Source: an uncultured bacterium
GTDB lineage: Bacteria > Bipolaricaulota > Bipolaricaulia > RBG-16-55-9 > DRJF01
Assembly: GCA_913053845.1 (NCBI GenBank)
Contig: CAJXGD010000016.1
Coordinates: forward strand, 1 to 45,018
Length of the DNA stretch: 45,018 nucleotides
Direction: 5' to 3'
The notes under the pieces are model-generated. The model searched no databases. It saw nothing but the letters and a program-made list of their open reading frames with translations, and had not been told where the DNA came from. Below are positions 7,865 to 15,552 of this stretch, piece by piece (position 1 is the stretch's first letter; each line of letters starts with the position of its first letter). A program made the translations under genes and the position numbers.

Positions 7865-9439
7865 TTAGTAACCTTGTGCGCAGCCGTCGCTGCGCGGCTC
7901 GGAGCCACCCCATAGGCTGCCGCTTGCCGGATCAATGATGATAGCCTGGGCTCCACCAAAGCTGCCATCTCCCGCGATCAGCTCGTGCCCTCTGGCACGC
8001 AGGCCTTCCTGTGCCTCTGGAGAGACCCCGGCTTCCACAGCGACCTGCCGGCCTTCAAAGAAACGAAAGCGCGGTGCCTCGATGGCCTCCTGCAGGCTCA
8101 TGCCTTGATCTAGCAAATTGCACAAGAGTTGCAGATGGCCCTGAGGTTGCATGAAGCCCCCCACCACGCCAAAGCTCAGCCAGGGCAGCTTATTTTGAAA
8201 GGCCATCGCGGGAATGATGGTATGATAAGGGCGCTTGCGCGGCTCCAAGCGATTTGCCTGCTGGGGATCGAGCGAGAAGAGACTGCCGCGGTTCTGCAGC
8301 ACGATGCCGGTATCGCCCACGGTGATTCCCGATCCAAAAGGCATAAACAAACTCCCGATGAATGAGACCACGTTGCGTTGCTCATCTACCACGGTGATGT
8401 AGGCCGTATCGCCTTCCGGTGAGCCATAAGTCACGTTGAGACCGGCATTCTCACCGACGAGCTTGCGTCGCTGCGCGGCATACTCTTGGGATAGCAACTG
8501 CTCTATAGGGATATCGGCGAACTCCGGATCGGCGATATAATGCCGACCATCGGCGAAGGCCAACTTCATCACCTCGATGAGCTGGTGGAGATATGCCGCC
8601 GAATTATGCTCCAGCTGAGAGAGTTCAAAGCCTGCCGCGATATTGAGCGCTAACAGGGCGATCAGGCCCTGCCCGTTGGGAGGAAGCTCATAGACGGTGA
8701 CGCCGCGGTAGTCGGTGTGGATGGGTTTTACCCAATTAACCTGGTGCTCCTTCAGATCGCTCAGCGAGAGCAGACCGTCATGTTTTTGGAATTCGCGCAC
8801 GATCTCTGCGGCGATCTCGCCCTCGTAAAACGCTCCGAGGCCCTCGTGGGCCAGCAGCGCGAAGGTGCGTGCCAGTGCAGGATTCTTGAATATCGTGGCG
8901 GGGCGAGGCGCCTGACCATTTGGCAGATAGGTCTTGGCTGTGTTCTCCTCACGGGCCAGCTTGGCGGCTAAGCTCTGCCAACGCCGGCCGATCCTCTCGG
9001 AGACGGGGAAACCATTTTGAGCGTAGTCAATGGCCGGTTGGAGCAGTTGGTCCAATGAGCGAGTCCCAAAGCGCTTCAGCAGCACCGCCCAGCCTCGGGG
9101 TGCACCGGGAACGGTCACGCTCCAGATACCCTCGGTCGGCATCTCGGTAAAGCCCCGCTGGCGGTAGTCTTGCAGAGATGCTTGTGCGGGTGCGCGCCCA
9201 CTGGCATTGAGCCCATAGAGCTGTCGCTCTCGGGCCTGATACACTAGCGCGAAGAGATCTCCGCCTATGCCGATGCTCATCGGCTCGACGACGTTCAGCA
9301 CTGCGGCGGTCGCGATCGCGGCATCCACAGCGTTGCCTCCGCTTTTTAGGATCTCCAGGCCCGCTTGGACCGCCAGCGGCTGGCTGGTGGCGATCATCGC
9401 CTGGGGACTCATAGTTGTCGGACGGTTAAAGCCTTTCAC
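7865..9439 (-). CDS. ggt: Gamma-glutamyltransferase (Ntn hydrolase)
   Basis: The 524-residue protein starts at GTG 9439 (VKGFNRPTT), with GGGAGG seven nt upstream. The frame is open further back but overlaps the permease gene. The autoprocessing/catalytic threonine is T345 in GDTAYITVVD, where most family members have DTTHxSVVD. GGNAVDAAIA, the NGxGLIAL segment and the C-terminal GGFMQPQGHLQ and GGAQAI blocks are typical. The enzyme cleaves gamma-glutamyl bonds, as in glutathione. No signal peptide is seen, so it may work in the cytoplasm. It sits between peptide permeases and an aminopeptidase. Confidence 0.92.
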   Translation of the reverse strand: MKGFNRPTTMSPQAMIATSQPLAVQAGLEILKSGGNAVDAAIATAAVLNVVEPMSIGIGGDLFALVYQARERQLYGLNASGRAPAQASLQDYRQRGFTEMPTEGIWSVTVPGAPRGWAVLLKRFGTRSLDQLLQPAIDYAQNGFPVSERIGRRWQSLAAKLAREENTAKTYLPNGQAPRPATIFKNPALARTFALLAHEGLGAFYEGEIAAEIVREFQKHDGLLSLSDLKEHQVNWVKPIHTDYRGVTVYELPPNGQGLIALLALNIAAGFELSQLEHNSAAYLHQLIEVMKLAFADGRHYIADPEFADIPIEQLLSQEYAAQRRKLVGENAGLNVTYGSPEGDTAYITVVDEQRNVVSFIGSLFMPFGSGITVGDTGIVLQNRGSLFSLDPQQANRLEPRKRPYHTIIPAMAFQNKLPWLSFGVVGGFMQPQGHLQLLCNLLDQGMSLQEAIEAPRFRFFEGRQVAVEAGVSPEAQEGLRARGHELIAGDGSFGGAQAIIIDPASGSLWGGSEPRSDGCAQGY

Positions 9440-9458
9440 GTATTCCTCCCTTGCTTTG

Positions 9459-10367
9459 TCAGTTCTCCTCCTGATACTCGCGCACGTCCAAAATGTCCCG
9501 TAGACCATCACCCAAGAAGTTGATACTCAGCACGGTGACCATAATGGCCAAGCCAGGGAAGACTCCCAACCACCAAGCACTATAGATGAAGCTGCGCGCA
9601 TCGCTCAAGATCGAACCCCAGCTGGGGGTGGACGCCTTGACCCCTAAGCCCAGGAAGGAGAGCCCGGCCTCGGCCAGGATAGCATAGGATACGCTGACTG
9701 TGGCCTGGACGATAATCGGTGCCACCGCGTTTGGCAAGATATGTTTCCATAAAATGCGCCGATCAGGGGTGCCGATTGCTTGTGCTGCGCTGATATAATC
9801 CTCCTCCCGGATGGAGAGCACTACACTGCGGGTAAGGCGGGCGAAGTCATCGAAAAAGGCCAACGAGACGGCCACGATGACATTGACCAACCCAGTGCCG
9901 AAGATTGCGACTAGATAGACGGCGATAATGAAATTGGGAAAGGCCCACTGCAGATCGATGTAGCGCATGATGAGCATGTCCAACCAGCCACCATAATAGC
10001 CAGCCAGGAGTCCCAGGAGAACGCCCACGATCAGGGCAATGGCCACGGTAGAAATCCCGACGATCAAAGAGACCCTCGCACCGTAGAGAATGCGACTGAA
10101 GAGATCGCGTCCTAGGGAGTCGGTTCCCAGCAGGTGTTGTGCGGAAGGCGCTTGGAGCATCTGGAAGTTCTGGGCGTTGGGGTCATAGGGCGAGAGATAG
10201 GGAGCGAAGATCGCCGCGATGGTCAGTCCTAACAGGACGACCGCGCTAGTAAGGGCTTTCTTGTCTCGCGTGAGCGAGCGCAGCCAGCGACCTTTACGAC
10301 CGGCTGGTAAAGCTACCGAGCCCTGAGTCTCAACTGATTCAACTAGGATTTTTGTGCCGTCCGCCAT
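9459..10367 (-). CDS. Peptide-type ABC transporter permease, DppC/OppC family
   Basis: A 302-residue membrane protein with an N-terminal cytosolic tail, a helix at about 40-60 and five further helices. The DppC-type block DPNAQNFQMLQAPSAQHLLG and the LGTDSLGRDLFSRILYGARV motif precede the permease domain. The EAA loop is recognisable around EEDYISAAQAIGTPDRRILWKHILPN. It pairs with the DppB-type permease 12 nt upstream and the solute-binding protein to import oligopeptides. No ATPase genes follow. Confidence 0.93.
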   Translation of the reverse strand: MADGTKILVESVETQGSVALPAGRKGRWLRSLTRDKKALTSAVVLLGLTIAAIFAPYLSPYDPNAQNFQMLQAPSAQHLLGTDSLGRDLFSRILYGARVSLIVGISTVAIALIVGVLLGLLAGYYGGWLDMLIMRYIDLQWAFPNFIIAVYLVAIFGTGLVNVIVAVSLAFFDDFARLTRSVVLSIREEDYISAAQAIGTPDRRILWKHILPNAVAPIIVQATVSVSYAILAEAGLSFLGLGVKASTPSWGSILSDARSFIYSAWWLGVFPGLAIMVTVLSINFLGDGLRDILDVREYQEEN

Positions 10368-10379
10368 AACACCCTTCTC

Positions 10380-11324
10380 TCAATAGTGGATCTTAGGATT
10401 GATGTAAGTGTAAAGGATATCCTCAAGCACGTTGATAGAGACGAAGATCGCCGCGATCACCAGGAGGGTACCTTGGACTAGCGGGTAATCTTCCTGGAGA
10501 ATGCTGATGATCAACAGACGGCCCAACCCTCTGATGGCAAAGACGTTCTCCACGATGACGGTGCCGGCCATGAGCAGAGCAAAGGCGATGCCGATCACAG
10601 TCATGACCGGCATGAGCGAGTTGCGGAGCGCATGCTTCAGAATAACCCAATTCTCGTGAAGTCCTTTGGCACGTGCCGTCCTGATGTAGTCCTCCTGCAT
10701 TACTTCCAGAAGTGCCGATCGCGTCATCCGAGCGATGATGGCAGAGAAGGCTGTGCCGATGGCAGTAGCAGGCAAAATCAAATGCGAAAACCAGGGCCAC
10801 AACCCCTGTGAGGGGGACACGTAACCAATCGCAGGCAACCAATGCAATTGGACGGCGAAGAGCATGATCAAGAGGATCCCCAACCAGAAGTCGGGCATAC
10901 TCAAGCCCAGAAAAGCGGCCAAGGTGAAGCTGTGATCGAGGAGTGAATGTTTCTTGACTGCAGAGATGATCCCGGCAGGCACGGCCAGGAGCAGGGCGAT
11001 GACAAAGGAAAGCGTGGCCAGGCTCATCGTGCGCGGAAATGCCTGTTGGATAAGCTGACTGACCGGTTGATGGCTCCCATAGAGTGAGTTACCTAAGTTA
11101 CCTTGAAAGATCCGCTCAAACCAGACCAGGTACTGAAGATAAAGGGGCTGATCCAGACCTAGTTGGTGCCTGATTTTGGCTGCAGCGGCCGGATCGCCTT
11201 CAACTCCCAAGCTGGCCAAGATGGGGCTTCCGGGGATGATCCGCAGCATGAAGAAGACCAATGTGGCCACCATCCACATGACGACTAGGCCGTAGAAGAC
11301 TCGCTTGACGATATAGGACCCCAT
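10380..11324 (-). CDS. Peptide-type ABC transporter permease, DppB/OppB family
   Basis: A 314-residue, six-helix permease. It has the family N-terminus (YIVKRVFYGLVVMWMVATLVFF), the block RHQLGLDQPLYLQYL and the EAA loop (MQEDYIRTARAKGLHENWVI). GGGAGG lies about 14 nt before the ATG. It forms the heteromeric channel with the DppC-type protein. A 12-bp stem-loop separates it from the upstream binding-protein gene and may lower its expression. Confidence 0.93.
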   Translation of the reverse strand: MGSYIVKRVFYGLVVMWMVATLVFFMLRIIPGSPILASLGVEGDPAAAAKIRHQLGLDQPLYLQYLVWFERIFQGNLGNSLYGSHQPVSQLIQQAFPRTMSLATLSFVIALLLAVPAGIISAVKKHSLLDHSFTLAAFLGLSMPDFWLGILLIMLFAVQLHWLPAIGYVSPSQGLWPWFSHLILPATAIGTAFSAIIARMTRSALLEVMQEDYIRTARAKGLHENWVILKHALRNSLMPVMTVIGIAFALLMAGTVIVENVFAIRGLGRLLIISILQEDYPLVQGTLLVIAAIFVSINVLEDILYTYINPKIHY

Positions 11325-11371
11325 TAGGCCAGTTCACCTCCCCATCCCAGGCTCATCAATCTATCTATAAG

Positions 11372-11418
11372 GATCTCCCCTTCTAAGGAACCCAGCTATT
11401 CTCCTCGAAGGGGAGATC
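11372..11418 (-). promoter_or_regulatory. Intergenic stem-loop between binding-protein and permease genes
   Basis: GATCTCCCCTTC (11372-11383) and GAAGGGGAGATC (11407-11418) form a perfect 12-bp stem with a 23-nt loop, extendable through a small bulge by outer TAAGG/CCTTA pairs. No T-run follows, so it is not a classical terminator. Stem-loops in this position commonly protect the binding-protein mRNA and reduce permease expression; that role is inferred here. Confidence 0.65.
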
Positions 11419-11437
11419 CCCTTAAACACCCTCACAG

Positions 11438-13240
11438 CTAGCTTGTCTTCTTGTTGATAGTGGTGCGATCGAGGTCGACCAAACCTGGGATGCGACTCAC
11501 CGCTGGGTAGTTCACCTCCTTGCGATAGACAAGGATGTCCATCAGATGGAAGAGGAAGACGCACATCACCTTGTTGGAGGTGATGAAGTTGGCCTGCTGG
11601 ACTAGCGTCTTCCGGCGGTTCATATCCGTCTCGATCCGCTCCGCTTCGGTGAGCTTGTCCACTTCTTGGTCGGAGAAGTAGCCGAAGGACATCTTCTGCT
11701 TGTCGCGTGTGGGTCCGTTAAACTTGGAGGTCGTCTCACACCAATCGACCAAACCATCATCGGGATCGTAGTCGCCACCACTGCCGATGCGGAGCAGATC
11801 GAAGTTCATCTTGTCGAAGTTGTCGATCAGGACAGGCCACTGTTGGATGACCAATTCGACGTTGATATTCAGGCTTTTCTTCAGGATGTTCACGATGACC
11901 TCACCTTCACGCTTGCCAGCCGAATTCACGTTCAGCTTCAGGGTGGGAAAGCCCTTTCCATTGGGGAAGCCGGCCTTTGCTAGCAACTGCTGCGCTTCTG
12001 CCGCGTCAAAGCGCTGAGAACTGGTCGCGTTGATCGTCTGGTCGAAGTAAAAGCGCATGGCGGGGTTGATCGTGCCGAAGGCTGGCAGACCCCGCCCGAA
12101 GAGGGCTCGCTTGATGAGGTCGTTGCGATCCATCGCTTTGGCGATTGCCAGCCGAACCATGAACCCTGGCTCTTTGGCCAGCTCGTCGAAGGGTTTATTA
12201 AAGTCGGTGACCTTGAAGGGATCCCGCCAGGGGTTGACCCAAAGTGCCTGAAAACCAGGTCCGGGGAGGATGGAGACGACGATATCCGGGTTGGCGACGA
12301 AGCCATCGATCAGCTCCGGAGCAGGTGGGTTCCCGCCGATCAGTTGGATGTCACCGGCCGCGATAGCGGCCGCCAGGGGCGCGGGTTCAGGGACGGGGAT
12401 AATCTTCACCTTATCGAGTTTAGGTCGGGTGGGATCGTAGTATTTGTCGAACTTTTCCAATACGACACCCTGGCCCAGTTGGTGGGAGGTTACTTTGAAT
12501 GGCCCTGTGCCCACTGGTGTAAGTCCGTACTGTTTAGCCCCCATTGACTCAAGTGCACCACGACTGACGATGGTCATCGCCCGCCCGCTAGCCCGTTCAA
12601 GCGTCTTGACCAAGAACGAGGCCTGAGGAGCGTGCAGCTTAAATTTGACCGTGAAGTCATCAACCTTCTCTACGCTCTCTATATCGTCCAACAACCGGTA
12701 TTCGATGGACTGCTTGGGATCCTTGGAGCGGTTGAAGGTGAAGATCACGTCGTCAGCGGTGAAAGGATCACCGTTGTGGAAGGTAACGCCTTGACGAAGC
12801 TTGAAGACATACTCTTTACCGTCGGAAGAGACCTTCCAATCGGTAGCTAGGTCCCCCTCGGCGATCAAGTCCGGGTTGATATGGGTCAAACCACTCAGGA
12901 CGTTCGATGTGATCTGGAATTCCAGGACCTGATTGATCTGAGCCGGATCGAGCGTGCTGATTGCATTTGTGCCAGCCCACCCCGCCGTCAGCTCACCACC
13001 ACTTCCGGCAGCAAAGACCTCGCTCCCACCTCCTAGACCGGGAAGCAGATGCCACATGGAAAGTGCTCCTGCCGCGGCCAGCAGCCGCAGCACCGTACGC
13101 CGTCCCATCTTGGGACCGCGCAGCTCTACTTGGCTGAGTCCGAACAACGGGTCTTGGGGGTCGAAATCGTAGGCTTGCTTGATTTCCTGCTCGATGCGTT
13201 CCCGCTCCTCTTCTGGAAACCGGTCAAATTCACTGGACAA
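11438..13240 (-). CDS. ABC transporter solute-binding protein, family 5 (peptide), with extended Tat-like signal
   Basis: A 600-residue protein starting at TTG 13240, with AAGGAGG seven nt upstream. Residues 1-44 form an acidic, probably cytosolic extension. A twin-arginine motif then follows (GRRTVLRLL, RR at 47-48), a hydrophobic stretch and a likely cleavage site near VFAAG (75-79). The mature part shows the family 5 signature: DLATDWKVSSDGKEYVFKLR, FHNGDPFTADDVIFTFNR and the C-terminal peptide-binding lobes. It captures peptides or similar solutes for the DppBC-type permeases downstream. A signal with 45 residues before the arginine pair is unusually long; M45 (13108) is an alternative start but lacks a ribosome binding site. 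Confidence 0.92.
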   Translation of the reverse strand: MSSEFDRFPEEERERIEQEIKQAYDFDPQDPLFGLSQVELRGPKMGRRTVLRLLAAAGALSMWHLLPGLGGGSEVFAAGSGGELTAGWAGTNAISTLDPAQINQVLEFQITSNVLSGLTHINPDLIAEGDLATDWKVSSDGKEYVFKLRQGVTFHNGDPFTADDVIFTFNRSKDPKQSIEYRLLDDIESVEKVDDFTVKFKLHAPQASFLVKTLERASGRAMTIVSRGALESMGAKQYGLTPVGTGPFKVTSHQLGQGVVLEKFDKYYDPTRPKLDKVKIIPVPEPAPLAAAIAAGDIQLIGGNPPAPELIDGFVANPDIVVSILPGPGFQALWVNPWRDPFKVTDFNKPFDELAKEPGFMVRLAIAKAMDRNDLIKRALFGRGLPAFGTINPAMRFYFDQTINATSSQRFDAAEAQQLLAKAGFPNGKGFPTLKLNVNSAGKREGEVIVNILKKSLNINVELVIQQWPVLIDNFDKMNFDLLRIGSGGDYDPDDGLVDWCETTSKFNGPTRDKQKMSFGYFSDQEVDKLTEAERIETDMNRRKTLVQQANFITSNKVMCVFLFHLMDILVYRKEVNYPAVSRIPGLVDLDRTTINKKTS

Positions 13241-13279
13241 CTTGGACCTCCTTGTTATGGCTTTAGGTTAGATGGATCA

Positions 13280-13293
13280 CCGGTTGCAACCGG
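13280..13293. promoter_or_regulatory. 14-bp perfect palindrome upstream of the binding-protein gene
   Basis: CCGGTTGCAACCGG is fully self-complementary and lies 40 bp before the TTG start of the solute-binding protein, in the gap after the GntR gene. It could be an operator or a transcript hairpin. No confident promoter was found beside it. Confidence 0.4.
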
Positions 13294-13343
13294 GCTAGTT
13301 ACTCCTCACCTCCTTTTTATATTTGTGCTTTAGCCAACATGTT

Positions 13344-14051
13344 TCACTCATTCAGATCTCTCTCCAGCATGTCAAAGTGTTCCGCCATCTTGCGAACGGC
13401 TTGCACCCCATCTTTCTTTTCAACGGCCTGAAAGATCTGCCGGTGTATCTCAAAAGTCCGCTGAAAGTGCTGGCCATCGGCACGATAGTACTTCTCTCTC
13501 AGCTCTCGGGGCAGTTGCCCTCTCATCACCTCTAAGAGAGGCTTCAAGGCATGAACCAATAAGCAATTATGGGTCGCCGTGACGATGGTCAAGTGGAAAC
13601 GCTGATTGGCCTGATTAAAGACATCGAAATCCTGAACTTGGGCAGATTGCTGCATTTTACTGAGCACTTCGGCTAGCGTTTGCAGATCCTGGGCAGAGAC
13701 CCTCTTGCAAGCTAGTTTCACTATTCCTTCTTCTAGCACCCGTCGGGCCTCGAACGTCTCTTGCAGGTTCTCGCTCTCCTCTAGCAGGGTGAGCGCACGG
13801 TACTCCTCCGCAAAGCCAGCCTTCAACACATAGGTCCCGGCCCCTGAACGACTCTCGATGATCCCTGCTAGCTGGAGCGCGCTAAGCGCCTCGCGCAACG
13901 AAGCGCGACTCACGCCCATCTGTTCCGCAATCTCTCGCTCAGGAGGCAGTTTATCTCCGACGTGATACTCACTTTGTCGAATGGCATCCAGGATCTGCTC
14001 GGCAGCATAAGTACTCTTCCTCTTCCTCTCTATTCGCTTGAACTTCGCCAT
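13344..14051 (-). CDS. GntR-family transcriptional regulator, FCD (FadR) subfamily
   Basis: The 235-residue protein starts at ATG 14051 (MAKFKRIERKRK). Residues 10-75 form the winged helix (GDKLPPEREIAEQMGVSRASLREALSAL), and the C-terminal part is an all-helical FCD domain with metal/effector-type histidines (FHLTIVTATHN, ...EHFDML). FCD regulators bind small organic acids or amino acids and usually repress catabolic genes. It is the first gene of the peptide operon and probably controls it and itself. The gene has no Shine-Dalgarno sequence. A -10-like hexamer ends 7 nt before the ATG, implying a leaderless mRNA, and an inverted repeat overlaps its -35 box. Confidence 0.9.
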   Translation of the reverse strand: MAKFKRIERKRKSTYAAEQILDAIRQSEYHVGDKLPPEREIAEQMGVSRASLREALSALQLAGIIESRSGAGTYVLKAGFAEEYRALTLLEESENLQETFEARRVLEEGIVKLACKRVSAQDLQTLAEVLSKMQQSAQVQDFDVFNQANQRFHLTIVTATHNCLLVHALKPLLEVMRGQLPRELREKYYRADGQHFQRTFEIHRQIFQAVEKKDGVQAVRKMAEHFDMLERDLNE

Positions 14052-14058
14052 GCAAGAT

Positions 14059-14087
14059 AGCTTAGTAGATAACAGTCCGATTGTCAA
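14059..14087 (-). promoter_or_regulatory. Promoter of the gntR-peptide operon
   Basis: On the minus strand, TTGACA (14087-14082), a 17-bp spacer and TAAGCT (14064-14059) precede ATG 14051 by 7 nt. The -35 box is perfect and the -10 box keeps the key T1, A2 and T6. The predicted start of transcription coincides with the start codon. Confidence 0.6.
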
Positions 14088-14110
14088 GTGGTCGGATAGC
14101 TCGTCCACTT
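14086..14110. promoter_or_regulatory. Inverted repeat, candidate GntR operator
   Basis: AAGTGGTCG (14086-14094) and CGTCCACTT (14102-14110) are inverted copies matching at 8 of 9 positions, with a 7-bp spacer. The left arm overlaps the -35 box of gntR. The position fits autoregulation, and the site lies between the divergent gntR and DsrE-like genes. Confidence 0.5.
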
Positions 14111-14223
14111 TGCCTCGCCCCTCTCCGGAGGGTGTAAGCTCCCTTACAGTATAGACAGTGGCCGGTGAGCTACAATACACGCTCACTCAATGCGCAAGTC
14201 ACTTGTGCCAGGGAGGGAGAAAC

Positions 14224-14580
14224 ATGGCAAAAGTTGCGATTGTCGTTCTAGCCAATACAGAGTCCCATGAAGGCCTGGGTCGGGTGGTCAACGCCTTGGT
14301 CACCGCCAAGGAGTTCAAGGAGCATCATGATGAGCTGCGGTTGATCTTCGATGGAGCGGGCACTCAAGGGCTCGCCTCGGTGGCCCAGCCGGATAGCAAG
14401 GCTCATGCCCTCTTTGAAGAGATCAGAGAGGCGATCACCGGAGCCTGTAGCTACTGCGCCGTGGCCTTTGGAGTCAGAGAAGCGCTCCGAGAGAATGGCA
14501 TTCCCCTGCTCGACGAGTATGCCCATCATCCCAGTCTGCGGACGCTCATCTCCGAAGGGTTTCAAGTGCTGACCTTCTAG
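14224..14580 (+). CDS. DsrE-family protein
   Basis: A 118-residue protein starting at ATG 14224 after GGGAGGGAG. It has an alpha/beta pattern beginning AKVAIVVLANTESHEGLGRV, and FDGAGTQG, ending with the cysteine-bearing block GACSYCAVAFGV (C-x2-C). This fits the DsrE/DsrF-like fold, whose members take part in sulfur transfer or are of unknown function. Other genes of a sulfur-relay complex are not present, although a TauE-type exporter follows in the opposite orientation. The function is not certain. Confidence 0.7.
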   Translation: MAKVAIVVLANTESHEGLGRVVNALVTAKEFKEHHDELRLIFDGAGTQGLASVAQPDSKAHALFEEIREAITGACSYCAVAFGVREALRENGIPLLDEYAHHPSLRTLISEGFQVLTF

Positions 14581-14680
14581 TCTAATCATAAGGCCGCAAC
14601 ATGCTTCCAATCCAGTAGGTGCTAGGTCAGTATATTTAGAGAGTGCTGGCGGGGGCTATGCCTACGCTGGAGATGGGCGG

Positions 14681-15463
14681 CTAGCGCAGGCCCTTCCAGA
14701 TCATATTGGCCGCGGAATAGAGCAAGACCAGCCCGAAGAGCTGGCGCACCCGCCGCTGCGGAATGCGGCTGGAGCTGAATACCCCTAGCTGCGCTCCGCC
14801 AATGATCCCTAGCATCAGCGGCAAGAAGTACATCCAGCGAATATCGCCTTGCAGCGCGTGCTGCATCGAGCCGATCAGCGCCGAAGGTCCCATCACGAAC
14901 AGGCTGGTGGCCACGGCGGTGGTGATCTCACAGCCCAGCAAGAGCAGCAGCGCCGGCACCATGATGATCCCCCCGCCAATGCCGAAAAAGCCCATGCTCA
15001 ATCCGGCCAGCAGCCCCACCAGCCCCACCAGTGGCCAGGAGTAGACTGGATCGCCCGCCGGTGATGTAGTCTGGCCTCGCAGTTTTAGCGCCAAACCCTT
15101 GGGTTCCTGACCGGTCAGCATGATAAAACCTACGCTGATCAGCAGCAGGCCGAAGGCCATTGAGAGACCACCGCTGGAGATGAAGGTGGTTAAATAGGCT
15201 CCCAGCCAGGCACCCGGTATGGTGGTCACCATGAGCGTCAGGCCCAGGCGAAAGTCAATTACTCTCCGGCGGGCATAGCCCAAGGTGGAGGAGAGCGAAT
15301 TGAAGATGATCACAGCCAGGCTGGTGCCCACGGCCAACTGGGTGGTAGACACATAGAAAAGGGCCAAGAGAGGTACCATGAAAGCCCCGCCCCCGATGCC
15401 GATCAGGCTGGAGATGGAGCCGATGACAAACCCGGCAACCAGCAGTGTGATAAACGTGACCAA
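14681..15463 (-). CDS. TauE/SafE-family membrane anion exporter
   Basis: A 260-residue protein read from TTG 15463, preceded by GGGAGG at 8 nt; the open frame extends 21 codons upstream without a ribosome site. It has eight or so hydrophobic helices. Both halves carry the family's internal repeat with a glycine motif (SLIGIGGGAFMVPLL and GFFGIGGGIIMVPALL). Members export sulfite, sulfoacetate or related organic anions across the inner membrane. The gene is divergent from xseA, with 89 bp between them. Confidence 0.85.
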   Translation of the reverse strand: MVTFITLLVAGFVIGSISSLIGIGGGAFMVPLLALFYVSTTQLAVGTSLAVIIFNSLSSTLGYARRRVIDFRLGLTLMVTTIPGAWLGAYLTTFISSGGLSMAFGLLLISVGFIMLTGQEPKGLALKLRGQTTSPAGDPVYSWPLVGLVGLLAGLSMGFFGIGGGIIMVPALLLLLGCEITTAVATSLFVMGPSALIGSMQHALQGDIRWMYFLPLMLGIIGGAQLGVFSSSRIPQRRVRQLFGLVLLYSAANMIWKGLR

Positions 15464-15511
15464 GCGACCGACCTCCCTAACTTGAAGTGCAGGGCGCAGT
15501 ATACCCGGTGG

Positions 15512-15541
15512 TTGCAGCCGGCTCAACGCTCAGGCTATGAT
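15512..15541 (+). promoter_or_regulatory. Promoter of xseAB
   Basis: A weak -35 (TTGCAG, 15512-15517), an 18-bp spacer and a good -10 (TATGAT, 15536-15541) lie 11 nt before the xseA ATG. No Shine-Dalgarno sequence is present in that gap, so this is another probable leaderless start. Confidence 0.5.
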
Positions 15542-15552
15542 GACTGGTCCTC

